Source: Bacteroidaceae bacterium | GTDB lineage: Bacteria > Bacteroidota > Bacteroidia > Bacteroidales > Bacteroidaceae | Direction of reading: 5' to 3' | Assembly: GCA_017469525.1 (NCBI GenBank) | Contig: JAFUGG010000018.1 | Location: 53,655-117,654 of the forward strand | DNA: 64,000 nucleotides | Shown here: positions 8,857 through 17,928 of the stretch, piece by piece | How positions within the stretch are numbered: the stretch's first letter is position 1 | How the letters are laid out: the number at the start of each line of letters is the position of its first letter | Made by a program: the position numbers and the translations under genes | Notes under the pieces: model-generated | What the model was told of the DNA's origin: nothing | Seen by the model: only the letters and a program-made list of their open reading frames with translations | Databases searched by the model: none

Positions 8857-10467
8857 TTATCCGGGACAGAGCTGCCCGACGTTATACTCAAAATCGTTCT
8901 TGTCTATGGCTTGAGCCTTGATTCTCGAGCGGGTGTTATATACTGTTTGTGGCGACAAGTAGAGCAGAGTCGCTATTTCACCAGTGTTCGTAACACCCAA
9001 ACGGATAAGCGCAAATATGCGGAGCGCAGTTGAAAGCTTGCCCGTATGCCTCTTCTCTATCCCCGTTTCCAGCAAGGCATTGAACTCGTCGATGAATGTG
9101 GGGTACAACTCCAAAAATGCGTTGTCGAAACAGTCGAGGAAGAAGGACGCATCTTCTTCACTTTGCTTGTACGATGATATCTCCGAGAGAAGTTCACCAG
9201 TCCTGTTTAGTGTTAACTTCCGCTTTACAAGCGTTTTGAATTTCTCATGCCGGATAATCTGCGTCGCACTGTGGTCGATGAAAACCTTTGCCAGTTTCTC
9301 TCGACAGCCAGCCGTGTAGCACAATCTGTCGTTCAGGCTATTAAGGCGTCCGTTCAGTTCTTCCAATTGGCTGTTACTATAAGCCAATTTGCGACGTCTG
9401 TCATTCAGTTTTCTGTTTTGCCACCATGCAACTAGGCAGAAAGCAATGGCCACAAGAGCCAGCAGGAAGGCAAACACAATCACGCCCTTCTGCATCTTAT
9501 GCCGTTCGTTCGTAAGGTTTCGGTAGGTAAGATTGATGGTGGGATAGTCGAGGGCAGTCTCAAGAGTTCGGAGCCTTGCGTCGTAGAACCGGGCATCTTC
9601 CATGGCCGTGAGGATATAGTGCTCAGCCCTTTCTGCATCGGAAGTGCCTCTCTCCATCAGCAGCGTGGCAACCTTCCGTAAGGCCGCCGATTCGCGATTG
9701 ATGGCCAACTGATCGCTTATCGCTGCCCGAATGTAATATTCAATCTCCTGCTCGTCTTCACCTTGCTGTCCACTCTCGTATCCCAATGAATAACAGGCCA
9801 TAGCATAGGTGTGGCGGTTCTCTGGGACGGTCTTAATATGCTTAAGGTAATGCTGCCTTGCCAGCGTCCTATTTCCTGTTGCCTGATAATAATCGGCCAT
9901 GTAGAAGTTGTAATCAACATGATCCGTGCTAAGGTAGTTGATGCCTTCCTTCCGGTACCGTTGTGCTTTCTCCTTGTATTCGGACTCATAACTTGTGCCT
10001 CTGCAGTAATCGGCCCAAAGGCTGTAAAGTGCTGTCAGCGTATGATAGTATTCAAATTTTGTGTCCTGTAGAAGAAGCGTATCAACAGCCATTATTGTTC
10101 TTTCAGCCTCAGGATATAAACCTCCGCGAAGCAAAGTCTTAGCCTTATATATCCCGAAAAGGTTCTGGTATATGGTATCTTTTAGTACATAGGCAAGTTG
10201 GAGACCTTGCTCAGCATAGTCAATCGCATCGTTGAAACTGTAGGAGTAGTACTCGTCGAATATCTTTTCGAGCAAGACCAACTTCTGTCTGTTGCCAGCC
10301 GTCCTCTGCAAATCGGCTTTCAATTGGTTAGTAATGGTTTCCTTCTGCATATCGAATGTGCCCCTTTGTGCAATGACACTATCCAGCCTGACAAGCCAAC
10401 TCTCATAATTCGCATGGCAAGAAAGCATGGCGAATAATACTAAAACAAGGAACAAACCTCTTTTCAT
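8857..10467 (-). CDS. DUF6377-type membrane-anchored TPR regulator with C-terminal helix-turn-helix
   Basis: I start the protein at ATG 10467 (MKRGLFLVLVLFAMLSC), which gives a lipoprotein-like signal with cysteine 17; upstream codons overlap the promoter. It is 536 residues long. Residues about 30-310 are TPR-like helical repeats and probably periplasmic. A transmembrane helix (about 323-345, VIVFAFLLALVAIAFCLVAWW) is followed by a coiled-coil stretch and a cytoplasmic C-terminal region with a LuxR-like helix-turn-helix (IRLGVTNTGEIATLLYLSPQTVYNTRSRI). This matches Bacteroidales DUF6377 proteins. It probably senses in the periplasm and acts on DNA at the membrane. It is divergent from a large surface-protein gene, the likely target (inference). 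Confidence 0.75.
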   Translation of the reverse strand: MKRGLFLVLVLFAMLSCHANYESWLVRLDSVIAQRGTFDMQKETITNQLKADLQRTAGNRQKLVLLEKIFDEYYSYSFNDAIDYAEQGLQLAYVLKDTIYQNLFGIYKAKTLLRGGLYPEAERTIMAVDTLLLQDTKFEYYHTLTALYSLWADYCRGTSYESEYKEKAQRYRKEGINYLSTDHVDYNFYMADYYQATGNRTLARQHYLKHIKTVPENRHTYAMACYSLGYESGQQGEDEQEIEYYIRAAISDQLAINRESAALRKVATLLMERGTSDAERAEHYILTAMEDARFYDARLRTLETALDYPTINLTYRNLTNERHKMQKGVIVFAFLLALVAIAFCLVAWWQNRKLNDRRRKLAYSNSQLEELNGRLNSLNDRLCYTAGCREKLAKVFIDHSATQIIRHEKFKTLVKRKLTLNRTGELLSEISSYKQSEEDASFFLDCFDNAFLELYPTFIDEFNALLETGIEKRHTGKLSTALRIFALIRLGVTNTGEIATLLYLSPQTVYNTRSRIKAQAIDKNDFEYNVGQLCPG

Positions 10468-10497
10468 ATATTTATGCTTCTGTTGACAACCTTTGTG

Positions 10498-10505
10498 CAA
10501 AGATA
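10498..10505 (-). promoter_or_regulatory. Bacteroidota promoter of the DUF6377 gene
   Basis: On the minus strand the sequence is TATCTTTG, with TTGACA about 18 bp upstream. It lies 31 bp before the start at 10467. Confidence 0.7.
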
Positions 10506-10649
10506 GTAAATATTCTCATATGTCAAGATATTTACCTCTTTTTTTTGTATCTCTTTGTAAGTTTCTGACAATAAGGTATATAATCTTATAGATATAGTTC
10601 GATATTTACCGACGCATTACTGAAATATATAAGGTATATCAATAAATCA

Positions 10650-10657
10650 TATCTTTG
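10650..10657 (+). promoter_or_regulatory. Bacteroidota -7 element for the 1710-residue surface protein
   Basis: The sequence TATCTTTG fits TAnnTTTG and lies 42 bp upstream of the start at 10699. The AT-rich stretch between this and the divergent promoter at 10498 is the likely regulatory region. Confidence 0.65.
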
Positions 10658-10698
10658 CATCAGAATTTTTAATTAGCATACAAAAAGTATTAGCGTTT

Positions 10699-13600
10699 AT
10701 GAAAAGAATCAGTTATTATCTATTGTTTTTTGCATTGTTTTGCCTGCAAGCCGTTGCACAGACCAATGCAGAAGATGAGGTCAAGCCCATCAAGGTGAAT
10801 TTCTGCGCTGGCAATGTGACTACGACAAACAGCGAATGGAACAATTTTACGGGCACTTCCAGTGGTAGCAGTTTAGTGTTGAAGGACATTGAAGGCAATG
10901 CGACAAATGTCACGATGACACTGAAAGCGACCTTCAACGGAACAAACACCGAGGGCGTTCAGACTACAACAACACCGTTGGGCATGACCAGTAAAGAGTC
11001 GTATTCTGCCTTTTGGGCTCAGGCTCTCAACTCCAATGGTACTGTCAATAAGTCGCAAGCGGGTTTTGTCATCAGTGGTTTGGACACCAATTGTGCTTAT
11101 GACTTTATCGTTTTTGGTTCTCGCAAGAATCAGACAGACAATCGCGAGACTTCTTATCTTTTCATAGGACAAAATGAGAAGGAAGGCTTGCTGAACTGTT
11201 CGAGCAATGCCACCGAGGTTGCCACCGTGACAGGCGTTATCCCTAACTCGAATGGTGAGATAGAACTGGTTGTCAGTCCAGGCAGTAACAACAATAATTC
11301 CGTACGTTACTACTACATCAACACGATGCAGATTACGCCTCGCCCTGGCAGCTCCGTCATCGATGAACCTGCGATAGTCAACGGCACGACGGTTAATGTA
11401 AACTTTTGTGCCGGCAATGTGACTACAACAGACACTCAGTGGAACAACTACACAAATCCAACTTCCGAGAATGCAGTTGTGCTTGCGCTAAACGACATTA
11501 ATGGTAAAGCCACAGGCGCCACCATATCGCTAAACGATGCATTCAATGCGACCAACACAGAAGGCGTACAAACCACTACAACAGCTTTGAATATGCCTGC
11601 CGATGTTTCTAAGAGTGCCTTTTATGGCTATGCAGCCGGAACATTTGGCAGTAGCCCTCAGCAACCGACGGGCGGTTTCGTCCTCTCAGGGCTTAACAAG
11701 AGTTTTGTCTATGATATCAGTGTCTTCGGTTCTCGAAAGAATGTTTCAGACAACCGTGACACGAAATATGAAATCATAGGAGCAGAGACAGCATCTGTTG
11801 TTCTCAGTTGCTCGAATAATGCTTCTGATTTGGCAGAATTCACCAATATCCATCCTGATGCGAATGGTGAGATCAAGATTGTCTGCAGTCCAGGCGAGAA
11901 CAATAACAACGCCAATAAGTTCTATTTCATCAATGCCTTGCAATTGAAAGCTCACAAAGAAGAGATAGTTGAGCCGGAACCCTTGCGCGTGTTGGCAATA
12001 GGCAATAGTTTCTCGGAAGATGCTGTAGAGCAATACCTCTATAATCTTGCTGCCGAGGAAGGACTTGAACTCGTTATCGGCAATGCTTATCGGGGCGGAC
12101 AGGGACTTAATTCCCATTGGAATGACATACAAAACAACACCAACACCTTTGAATACCGAAAGATTGTCAAAGGCTCGCGCACCAATACGACAGGGCAGGC
12201 TCTGAGCACTATCATCACCGATGAGCCCTGGGACATTGTTACTTTCCAACAAGTAAGCCAGGACTCGGGTCGTCCCGACACATACGAGCCGTACCTTGGT
12301 AATCTCATTGATTACTTGCTGGGACTTACCACCAATCCTAATGTCAAGGTGGGAATGCATCAGACGTGGGCTTATGCGCAGAACAGCACGCATGGTGGCT
12401 TTGCCAATTATGGCAACAATCAGATGACGATGTATAATGCCATTGTTGATGCTGTCAACCAAGCTGTAGCTAATCACGACGAGCTGACCTTCGTGATTCC
12501 TTCAGGGACGGCCATACAGAATGCACGTACCAGTATCCTCGGCGACAATTTGAATCGCGACGGTTACCATCTGGACTATGGTATTGGCCGCTATATTGCA
12601 GCATGCACTTGGCTTGAAGCCGTCACGGAACTGAGTGCGGTGGGCAAGAATTATCATCCCAGTTCCATCGACGACCTTATGGCGACGATTGGTCAGAACG
12701 CCGCACACAATGCTATCCTCAATCCTAATAGTGTGACCGACATGTCTAACGAAGGATACGATGGCGACAATGCCATCATACCTTCAGATGTGGTTAAGGT
12801 TAACTTTGGTGCCTCTGTTGTGTCGGCCCCTGCATGGAACAGTATTACGCCTGGCAATAAGATGATAGCTTCGCTGAAGGATGCAAGCGGTAATGCTACG
12901 GAGATAGCTATGGTGCTGAGTGATGAGTTCAATGGCACCAACACCAGCGGTGCTTCCTCTACGTCAACCGTCCTCGACATGCCGTCGGATGTGTCGAAGT
13001 CTTGTTTGTGGGGTTATGCGTTGGGCAACTTCGACAACCAGGCTCAGCAGCCCACAGGCGGCTTTGCCATCAGTCATCTTAACAAGAACCTCGCCTATGA
13101 CTTCACATTCTTCGGTTCGAGAAGTGGCAGCAGTGACAATCGCGAGACGGCTTACACACTGACTGGCAAATACACTCATGCCGGTTATCTTGATGCAGCA
13201 AGCAATTCCACGAACACAGTAACAGTCAAGAATGTTCGCCCGAACGATAACGGACAAATCTTGCTTACTGTCAGCCCTGGCGAAGAGAACACGAATGTCA
13301 ATCGTTTCTACTATATCAATGCCATGCAGATAGAAGGTTATGAATCGACACCCAGTACAGAGGTCATTGAAATCTCCACGGCAGAAGAGTTGTTGGCAAT
13401 TGAACCCGACGGCAACTATATCCTTACGAACGACATTGACCTCTCGGGCATCAATCTCCGTTCGGGCATTGCAGAGAGTTTCTATGGAAGTCTTGATGGC
13501 AACGGACATGTGCTGCGAGGCATTAATATCGACAAGGGCAGCACCAACGCCATAGGTCTGTTCCGTCATCTCTATGGAGCGACCATAAAGAACCTGGGCA

Positions 13601-15831
13601 TTGAGGAATCTACCGTCACTGGCCGACAGGCTGTGGGTATGCTGGCAGGACAGAGTCATGGCTCTACCATCGAGAACTGCTACATTATTAATAGTGCCAT
13701 CAATGGCTACGACCATGTAGCTTCCTTCGTAGGTCAGTTGGAAGCTTGGAAGGGTACGCCATCGCACATCACAGGCTGCTACGCTGCAACCAATGTTTAT
13801 TCCTCTTCCTATCAGGGAGGTGGCCTCGTAGGAACAACTACAGGCGGTGGCGGTCAGGTCTCTAACAGCTACTTTGCAGGAAGAGTTCAGGTTGTAAGTC
13901 AGCGAGCCAGTGGCATTGTTGCCCTGCAGGATACCAACGACCAGCTCACTATCGAGAACAGTCTCTCGGCAGCTGTCGAGTTGGTATGTCCTGAGACGTA
14001 TCGTGTGGCAAGTGTCAGAAGCGGTTATTCTACGATGACCAACAACTATGCTTTGAGCACGCTTACCAGCACCAACGGTACTGATGCCGAACGTGGCATC
14101 GATGCCAGCGAGGAACAGTTGCATCAGCAGGCTTTCTATACCGACCAGCTGACATGGACTTTCGACGAAGATGCTTGGCAGTGGCATGAAGGTACCTATC
14201 CTCTGCTCGGTTGGCAGCAGGCGGCGCAGACATCTACTGCCCTGGTTTACCTTTCCCAGCTTCGTCCCGTGCTTACACTGAAGGCTGGCGAACAAGTTGA
14301 CCTGTCGCAATATTACGTCTCCGGCAATGGTGCGCGTCTGACCTACACCACATCTTCCGACAAGGTCAGCATCAACGGGAGTATTGTTACCGTGGTCGAG
14401 GGCATAGAGATAAGGAGATTTGAAGAAGTGACAGTCTATGCAAGTGCTGCGAACCTGCAACCTGTTGGCATCACATTGTCGCTCGTGCCAAGTGTCATTA
14501 CCATTAGTTCTGCAGAGGACTTAATCTATTTTGCGGGGTTGGTCAACGAAGGACAGACCACGCTTAGCGGTACTCTGACAGCGGACATTGACCTGACGGG
14601 TAAAAGTTTCACACGAATAGGCAACCGCACCTATAAATATGCAGGCACATTCGACGGCCAGGGGCACAGCGTCACGCTGGATATGAATATAACGGGCACG
14701 AGTGATGCTGACAAGTGTCAGGGCCTCTTCGGCTGCGCAACAGGTGGAGCCAGCTTCAGTAATTTAATCATCAAAGGTAACGTTACTTGCAAAGCCAACT
14801 GTGTGGCAGCCCTTGTCGGTGAGACGAATGGCAGCGGAACTGTTACAATCAGTAATGTGGGCTGCGAGGCAAACGTAAATGCCACGAGCAATTATGTGGG
14901 TGCATTCCTTGGCAATAACAGCGGGGGCAATACAAAGATAGTCATTACGAACTGCTATAACACGGGCAACATAACAAGCGGCGGCAATAACTTCAGCGTA
15001 ATGGGAGGATATGGTTCAGGCACGAGCACATATACAAATGTGTACAATACAGGTGCTATTACAGGTCCATCCGGTGCTACCGGAGGCAAGTTCGTGCAGG
15101 GCAACAACGGCACTTGCACCAATTGCTACACCACCGAAGCTGGTTCGCAGGCTGGCCTGACGACAGAAATCAGTGCCGCGAGCATATCTTCCGGCGAGCT
15201 TTGCTATAAACTTGGCAGTGCCTTCCGTCAGGTTCTTGGTGAAGGCGGTGACGCTTATCCTGTCCTCGACACGAGCAAGCCGAGTGTCTATCAGCTTACC
15301 GTCAGCGATGCCGGCTACGCTTCCTTCGTGCCTGAGGTTAATGTCGCAGCCATTCCTGCAGGCGTTGAGGTATATGTCGGGGAGAACAAAGGTTCGTATC
15401 TGCATCTGGAGAAGGTTACAGAAGTGCCTGCCGACAACGCATTTGTTGTAAAGGGTGCAGAGGGCAATTACTATTATAACAATACCGACGCTGCCAGAAC
15501 TTTAAGTGGAGTTACAAATAACCTGACATTCTCTCCGGTTGCCCTTGTTTCCGACGGCACTCAGTACTGTCTATCTAACTTGGCATCAGGCGTAGGCTTC
15601 TATATGGTCAAGTCGGGCACCTCTATCCCTGCCCGCAAGGTTTACCTGTCAGTTACCACTGCTAATGTCAAGGATTTCTATGGCTTCGATGAGGACGATG
15701 CAACCGGCATCAGCCTCAAGTCCTTCCCTTCAGGGGAGGACTTAGGAGAGGCTTACAATCTTGCTGGTCAGCGCATCCAGAAGATGCAGTCGGGCATCAA
15801 CATTATTAAAGGCAAAAAAGTCCTCTTCTAA
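10699..15831 (+). CDS. Giant secreted multidomain protein: three repeat domains, DUF4886/SGNH-like domain, GLUG repeats, C-terminal sorting-like tail
   Basis: The 1710-residue protein has a signal peptide (1-21, ending AVAQ). Three related domains of about 190 residues start near 33, 228 and 695 (VNFCAGNVTTT in the first two, VNFGASVVSAP in the third), each closing with FYxINxxQ. A DUF4886/SGNH-hydrolase-like domain lies at about 428-675 (LRVLAIGNSFSEDAVEQYL, then a late DGYHLDYGIGRY). Two GLUG-type beta-helix stretches follow (about 890-1170 and 1275-1500) around an Ig-like segment. The end reads YNLAGQRIQKMQSGINIIKG, the tail shared with three other proteins here. It is probably surface exposed and may act on carbohydrate esters (inference). 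The DUF6377 gene upstream may control it. Confidence 0.75.
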   Translation: MKRISYYLLFFALFCLQAVAQTNAEDEVKPIKVNFCAGNVTTTNSEWNNFTGTSSGSSLVLKDIEGNATNVTMTLKATFNGTNTEGVQTTTTPLGMTSKESYSAFWAQALNSNGTVNKSQAGFVISGLDTNCAYDFIVFGSRKNQTDNRETSYLFIGQNEKEGLLNCSSNATEVATVTGVIPNSNGEIELVVSPGSNNNNSVRYYYINTMQITPRPGSSVIDEPAIVNGTTVNVNFCAGNVTTTDTQWNNYTNPTSENAVVLALNDINGKATGATISLNDAFNATNTEGVQTTTTALNMPADVSKSAFYGYAAGTFGSSPQQPTGGFVLSGLNKSFVYDISVFGSRKNVSDNRDTKYEIIGAETASVVLSCSNNASDLAEFTNIHPDANGEIKIVCSPGENNNNANKFYFINALQLKAHKEEIVEPEPLRVLAIGNSFSEDAVEQYLYNLAAEEGLELVIGNAYRGGQGLNSHWNDIQNNTNTFEYRKIVKGSRTNTTGQALSTIITDEPWDIVTFQQVSQDSGRPDTYEPYLGNLIDYLLGLTTNPNVKVGMHQTWAYAQNSTHGGFANYGNNQMTMYNAIVDAVNQAVANHDELTFVIPSGTAIQNARTSILGDNLNRDGYHLDYGIGRYIAACTWLEAVTELSAVGKNYHPSSIDDLMATIGQNAAHNAILNPNSVTDMSNEGYDGDNAIIPSDVVKVNFGASVVSAPAWNSITPGNKMIASLKDASGNATEIAMVLSDEFNGTNTSGASSTSTVLDMPSDVSKSCLWGYALGNFDNQAQQPTGGFAISHLNKNLAYDFTFFGSRSGSSDNRETAYTLTGKYTHAGYLDAASNSTNTVTVKNVRPNDNGQILLTVSPGEENTNVNRFYYINAMQIEGYESTPSTEVIEISTAEELLAIEPDGNYILTNDIDLSGINLRSGIAESFYGSLDGNGHVLRGINIDKGSTNAIGLFRHLYGATIKNLGIEESTVTGRQAVGMLAGQSHGSTIENCYIINSAINGYDHVASFVGQLEAWKGTPSHITGCYAATNVYSSSYQGGGLVGTTTGGGGQVSNSYFAGRVQVVSQRASGIVALQDTNDQLTIENSLSAAVELVCPETYRVASVRSGYSTMTNNYALSTLTSTNGTDAERGIDASEEQLHQQAFYTDQLTWTFDEDAWQWHEGTYPLLGWQQAAQTSTALVYLSQLRPVLTLKAGEQVDLSQYYVSGNGARLTYTTSSDKVSINGSIVTVVEGIEIRRFEEVTVYASAANLQPVGITLSLVPSVITISSAEDLIYFAGLVNEGQTTLSGTLTADIDLTGKSFTRIGNRTYKYAGTFDGQGHSVTLDMNITGTSDADKCQGLFGCATGGASFSNLIIKGNVTCKANCVAALVGETNGSGTVTISNVGCEANVNATSNYVGAFLGNNSGGNTKIVITNCYNTGNITSGGNNFSVMGGYGSGTSTYTNVYNTGAITGPSGATGGKFVQGNNGTCTNCYTTEAGSQAGLTTEISAASISSGELCYKLGSAFRQVLGEGGDAYPVLDTSKPSVYQLTVSDAGYASFVPEVNVAAIPAGVEVYVGENKGSYLHLEKVTEVPADNAFVVKGAEGNYYYNNTDAARTLSGVTNNLTFSPVALVSDGTQYCLSNLASGVGFYMVKSGTSIPARKVYLSVTTANVKDFYGFDEDDATGISLKSFPSGEDLGEAYNLAGQRIQKMQSGINIIKGKKVLF

Positions 15832-15935
15832 TGAAGAAGTCATAAGAAGTGCCCGAGGCGCTGGTGGGTACAGTTCGTCGCGACACATATGGTAGAAGAG
15901 TCGTTTAAAAATAAATGGTAATATAATTTAACGTG

Positions 15936-15977
15936 AGTTCGATGAAATTAGCTTGTCAAATGCTAATTCGTCGAACT
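15936..15977 (+). terminator. Hairpin downstream of the 1710-residue protein gene
   Basis: AGTTCGATGAAATTAGC pairs with GCTAATTCGTCGAACT with one bulge, around a 9-nt loop. It is about 105 bp after the stop and has no strong T tract, so termination is only possible. Confidence 0.4.
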
Positions 15978-16584
15978 TGCGTTAATGATGAAATTCGCTT
16001 TTATTTCTGACGCTTGTAATTTGAAGTGCCATTCTGGTACTTTGACAAAATGAAAGCATTTCGGCAGTTTTGCTTACAGTCGAATTTTTCCTGAACGCGT
16101 CAGAATCGCTTCTTTTGCCTCCGACCTTGTTTTTCGACCCCCGAGCAAAAATATGGCCTTAAATCGAAGGCGACTTGTCAACAAACTCTGCCTCAGTGTG
16201 TTAGAAGAACCTTCGCACGACTGCCATTTTATTCCGACTCGTCATTTTGCCAACTATACATGGCAAAAACAGCCGTTTTGACCCAAAATTGCACACTTTT
16301 CGATGTGAAGTTTCCACCAAATTCACATGAGAAGTTTTCGAACGCGACACGTGAACTTTTCAAACTTCACGTGTGAACTTTTGAAAGGCCTCATGTCGAG
16401 TCGGCAAAGTCGACGTAAAAAGTGCCCTTTTTCGACACTTTTCTGAGTGTGCAATTTCTGACACTTTGACAGCATTTCATGCATTTTTACTTACAATATT
16501 ACACATGATGCATGGCATTTACAGCCTGACATCCCAGAATGTCCTATCGCCACGATTTGCGGTAACCGGTGGCAATGCCCTCGA
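15978..16584. other. 607-bp region without a recognisable gene
   Basis: No plausible reading frame or RNA gene is visible. The only structure seen is three imperfect copies, near 16322-16385, of CACGTGAACTTTTCAAA-type sequence. The stretch lies between the 3' ends of the convergent surface-protein and kinase genes. Confidence 0.5.
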
Positions 16585-17928
16585 TTACTCATGGTTTTGG
16601 CTTCCAGCCAAGTCATTTCCCTTTGAACCGGAATGAGGGATTGTCAGCCTGCATTCTTGTAGAGCCTCACCCCCAGCCCTTATCCCATGGGAGAGGGAAG
16701 TGGGCGGGAAGTGGATGGTGAAGCGCGTCAGGTGGTCGTCGGGGCTCGTAAGCAGGTTGAAGTTGCAGCCATGAGCAGTGAGGATGTCGCGGATGAGTAG
16801 CAGTCCGATGCCTTGTCCCTGCGGTTTGGTGGAGAAGAAGGGTGTGAAGAGCTGCGAGCTGACCTCGGGCGAGATGCCGTGCCCGTTGTCGCTGATGACG
16901 AGCATCCCCGCCTCTTTCTCTCCTCCCTCGGCAGGGACGGCGGCGGTCACTATGCTGATGTGTCCGTCACGGCCAGCGATGCTCTCCACAGAGTTCTTCA
17001 CAATGTTGATGAGCACCTGCTGGAAGAGTACGGCGTCGAGCTGTACGGGGATGGCATCGTCGGCCAGCGAGAAGCCGACCGTGATGCCGGACGACGTGCA
17101 GAGGCTCTCGAGGAACGGCCGACAGGCGTCCACCTCCTCGCTCAGGTCGCAGAGGAGCGGTTGCGGACGGGGAAGCTTGACCACCTCGGCAAAACGTGTC
17201 ACGAACTTGGAAAGCGCCAGGAGTCGTTCCCTCTCGACGTCCGAAAGACTTCCTGCAATGCCTGCCACGCTGTTGTTCACCTCGTGTGCCATCATGCGGA
17301 TGACACGTTCGTAGGCGGCTCTCTCAGCACGGCGCACCTCGTCGGTCAGCGACTCGATGAGGAAGAAAGGGTGCTGGTAGCCTCGGTCAGGGAAGGAGAG
17401 ATGGCTGACACGGAACAGCTTGGGTTCGCCCGGCAGGCGCACCGTCGTCGATTCTCCCATCGGCAACGTCTGCATGGCCTTCTCGATGTCGGCCGACATC
17501 ATCTGGCTGGCAGCAGGATTCATCGAGGTGACGTCGCCGCTCAGGTTGCATTGCACTACGCCCATAGGCGAGGCCTCGATGAGGAGACTAAGGAAGGAAT
17601 ACTGCTCTTCGAGGCGCAGGTGCTCGCTGCGAAGACGGCTGAGCAGGTTGTTGAAAGTGCGGACGATGACGTCCGTCTCGTGCTGTCCAGACGGAGCAAG
17701 CCGCGTCGTCAGGTCCAGGTCGCGCACCAGTTCCATGCCGCCGACGAGTGTCTCGTACGGACGAATCACCTTGCGGTAGAAATAGCCCAAGTAGAGCAGC
17801 AGCACCGCGGCGAGGCACTCCGATGTGTAGAACAGCCAGGAGCGCTCGTCGAACAACGCATAAATAGCTATGGCAGAGAGCGTCGCAATGCCCAGCACAA
17901 GGACGTAGAAGTAGTATTTGAGTTTCAT
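16585..17928 (-). CDS. Sensor histidine kinase of an NtrC-type two-component system
   Basis: The 447-residue kinase has two N-terminal membrane helices (about 5-24 and 31-50), a HAMP-like region (about 53-105), a PAS-like region (about 108-195), the phospho-acceptor motif MMAHEVNN with His215, and the ATPase N box (INIVKNSVESI), G1 (ISDNGHGI) and G2 (GQGIGLLL) motifs. It overlaps the regulator upstream by 4 bp (ATGA), so the two are translationally coupled. After the normal end of the ATPase domain (TRFTIHF) the protein runs on for about 40 residues through a copy of the GC-rich palindromic element (PTSLSHGIRAGGEAL). This tail is probably a repeat-derived extension. Confidence 0.9.
   Translation of the reverse strand: MKLKYYFYVLVLGIATLSAIAIYALFDERSWLFYTSECLAAVLLLYLGYFYRKVIRPYETLVGGMELVRDLDLTTRLAPSGQHETDVIVRTFNNLLSRLRSEHLRLEEQYSFLSLLIEASPMGVVQCNLSGDVTSMNPAASQMMSADIEKAMQTLPMGESTTVRLPGEPKLFRVSHLSFPDRGYQHPFFLIESLTDEVRRAERAAYERVIRMMAHEVNNSVAGIAGSLSDVERERLLALSKFVTRFAEVVKLPRPQPLLCDLSEEVDACRPFLESLCTSSGITVGFSLADDAIPVQLDAVLFQQVLINIVKNSVESIAGRDGHISIVTAAVPAEGGEKEAGMLVISDNGHGISPEVSSQLFTPFFSTKPQGQGIGLLLIRDILTAHGCNFNLLTSPDDHLTRFTIHFPPTSLSHGIRAGGEALQECRLTIPHSGSKGNDLAGSQNHE
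16671..16712. repeat. GC-rich palindromic element inside the kinase gene
   Basis: CCTCACCCCCAGCCC followed by the palindrome TATCCCATGGGAGA encodes SLSHGIRAGGEA at the C-terminus of the kinase. Same family as 18862, 27305 and 28681. Confidence 0.75.

Noticed and set aside
15978..16584. Possible tRNA or small RNA in the 607-bp gap
   Set aside because: No cloverleaf or promoter-terminator pair could be recognised by eye.
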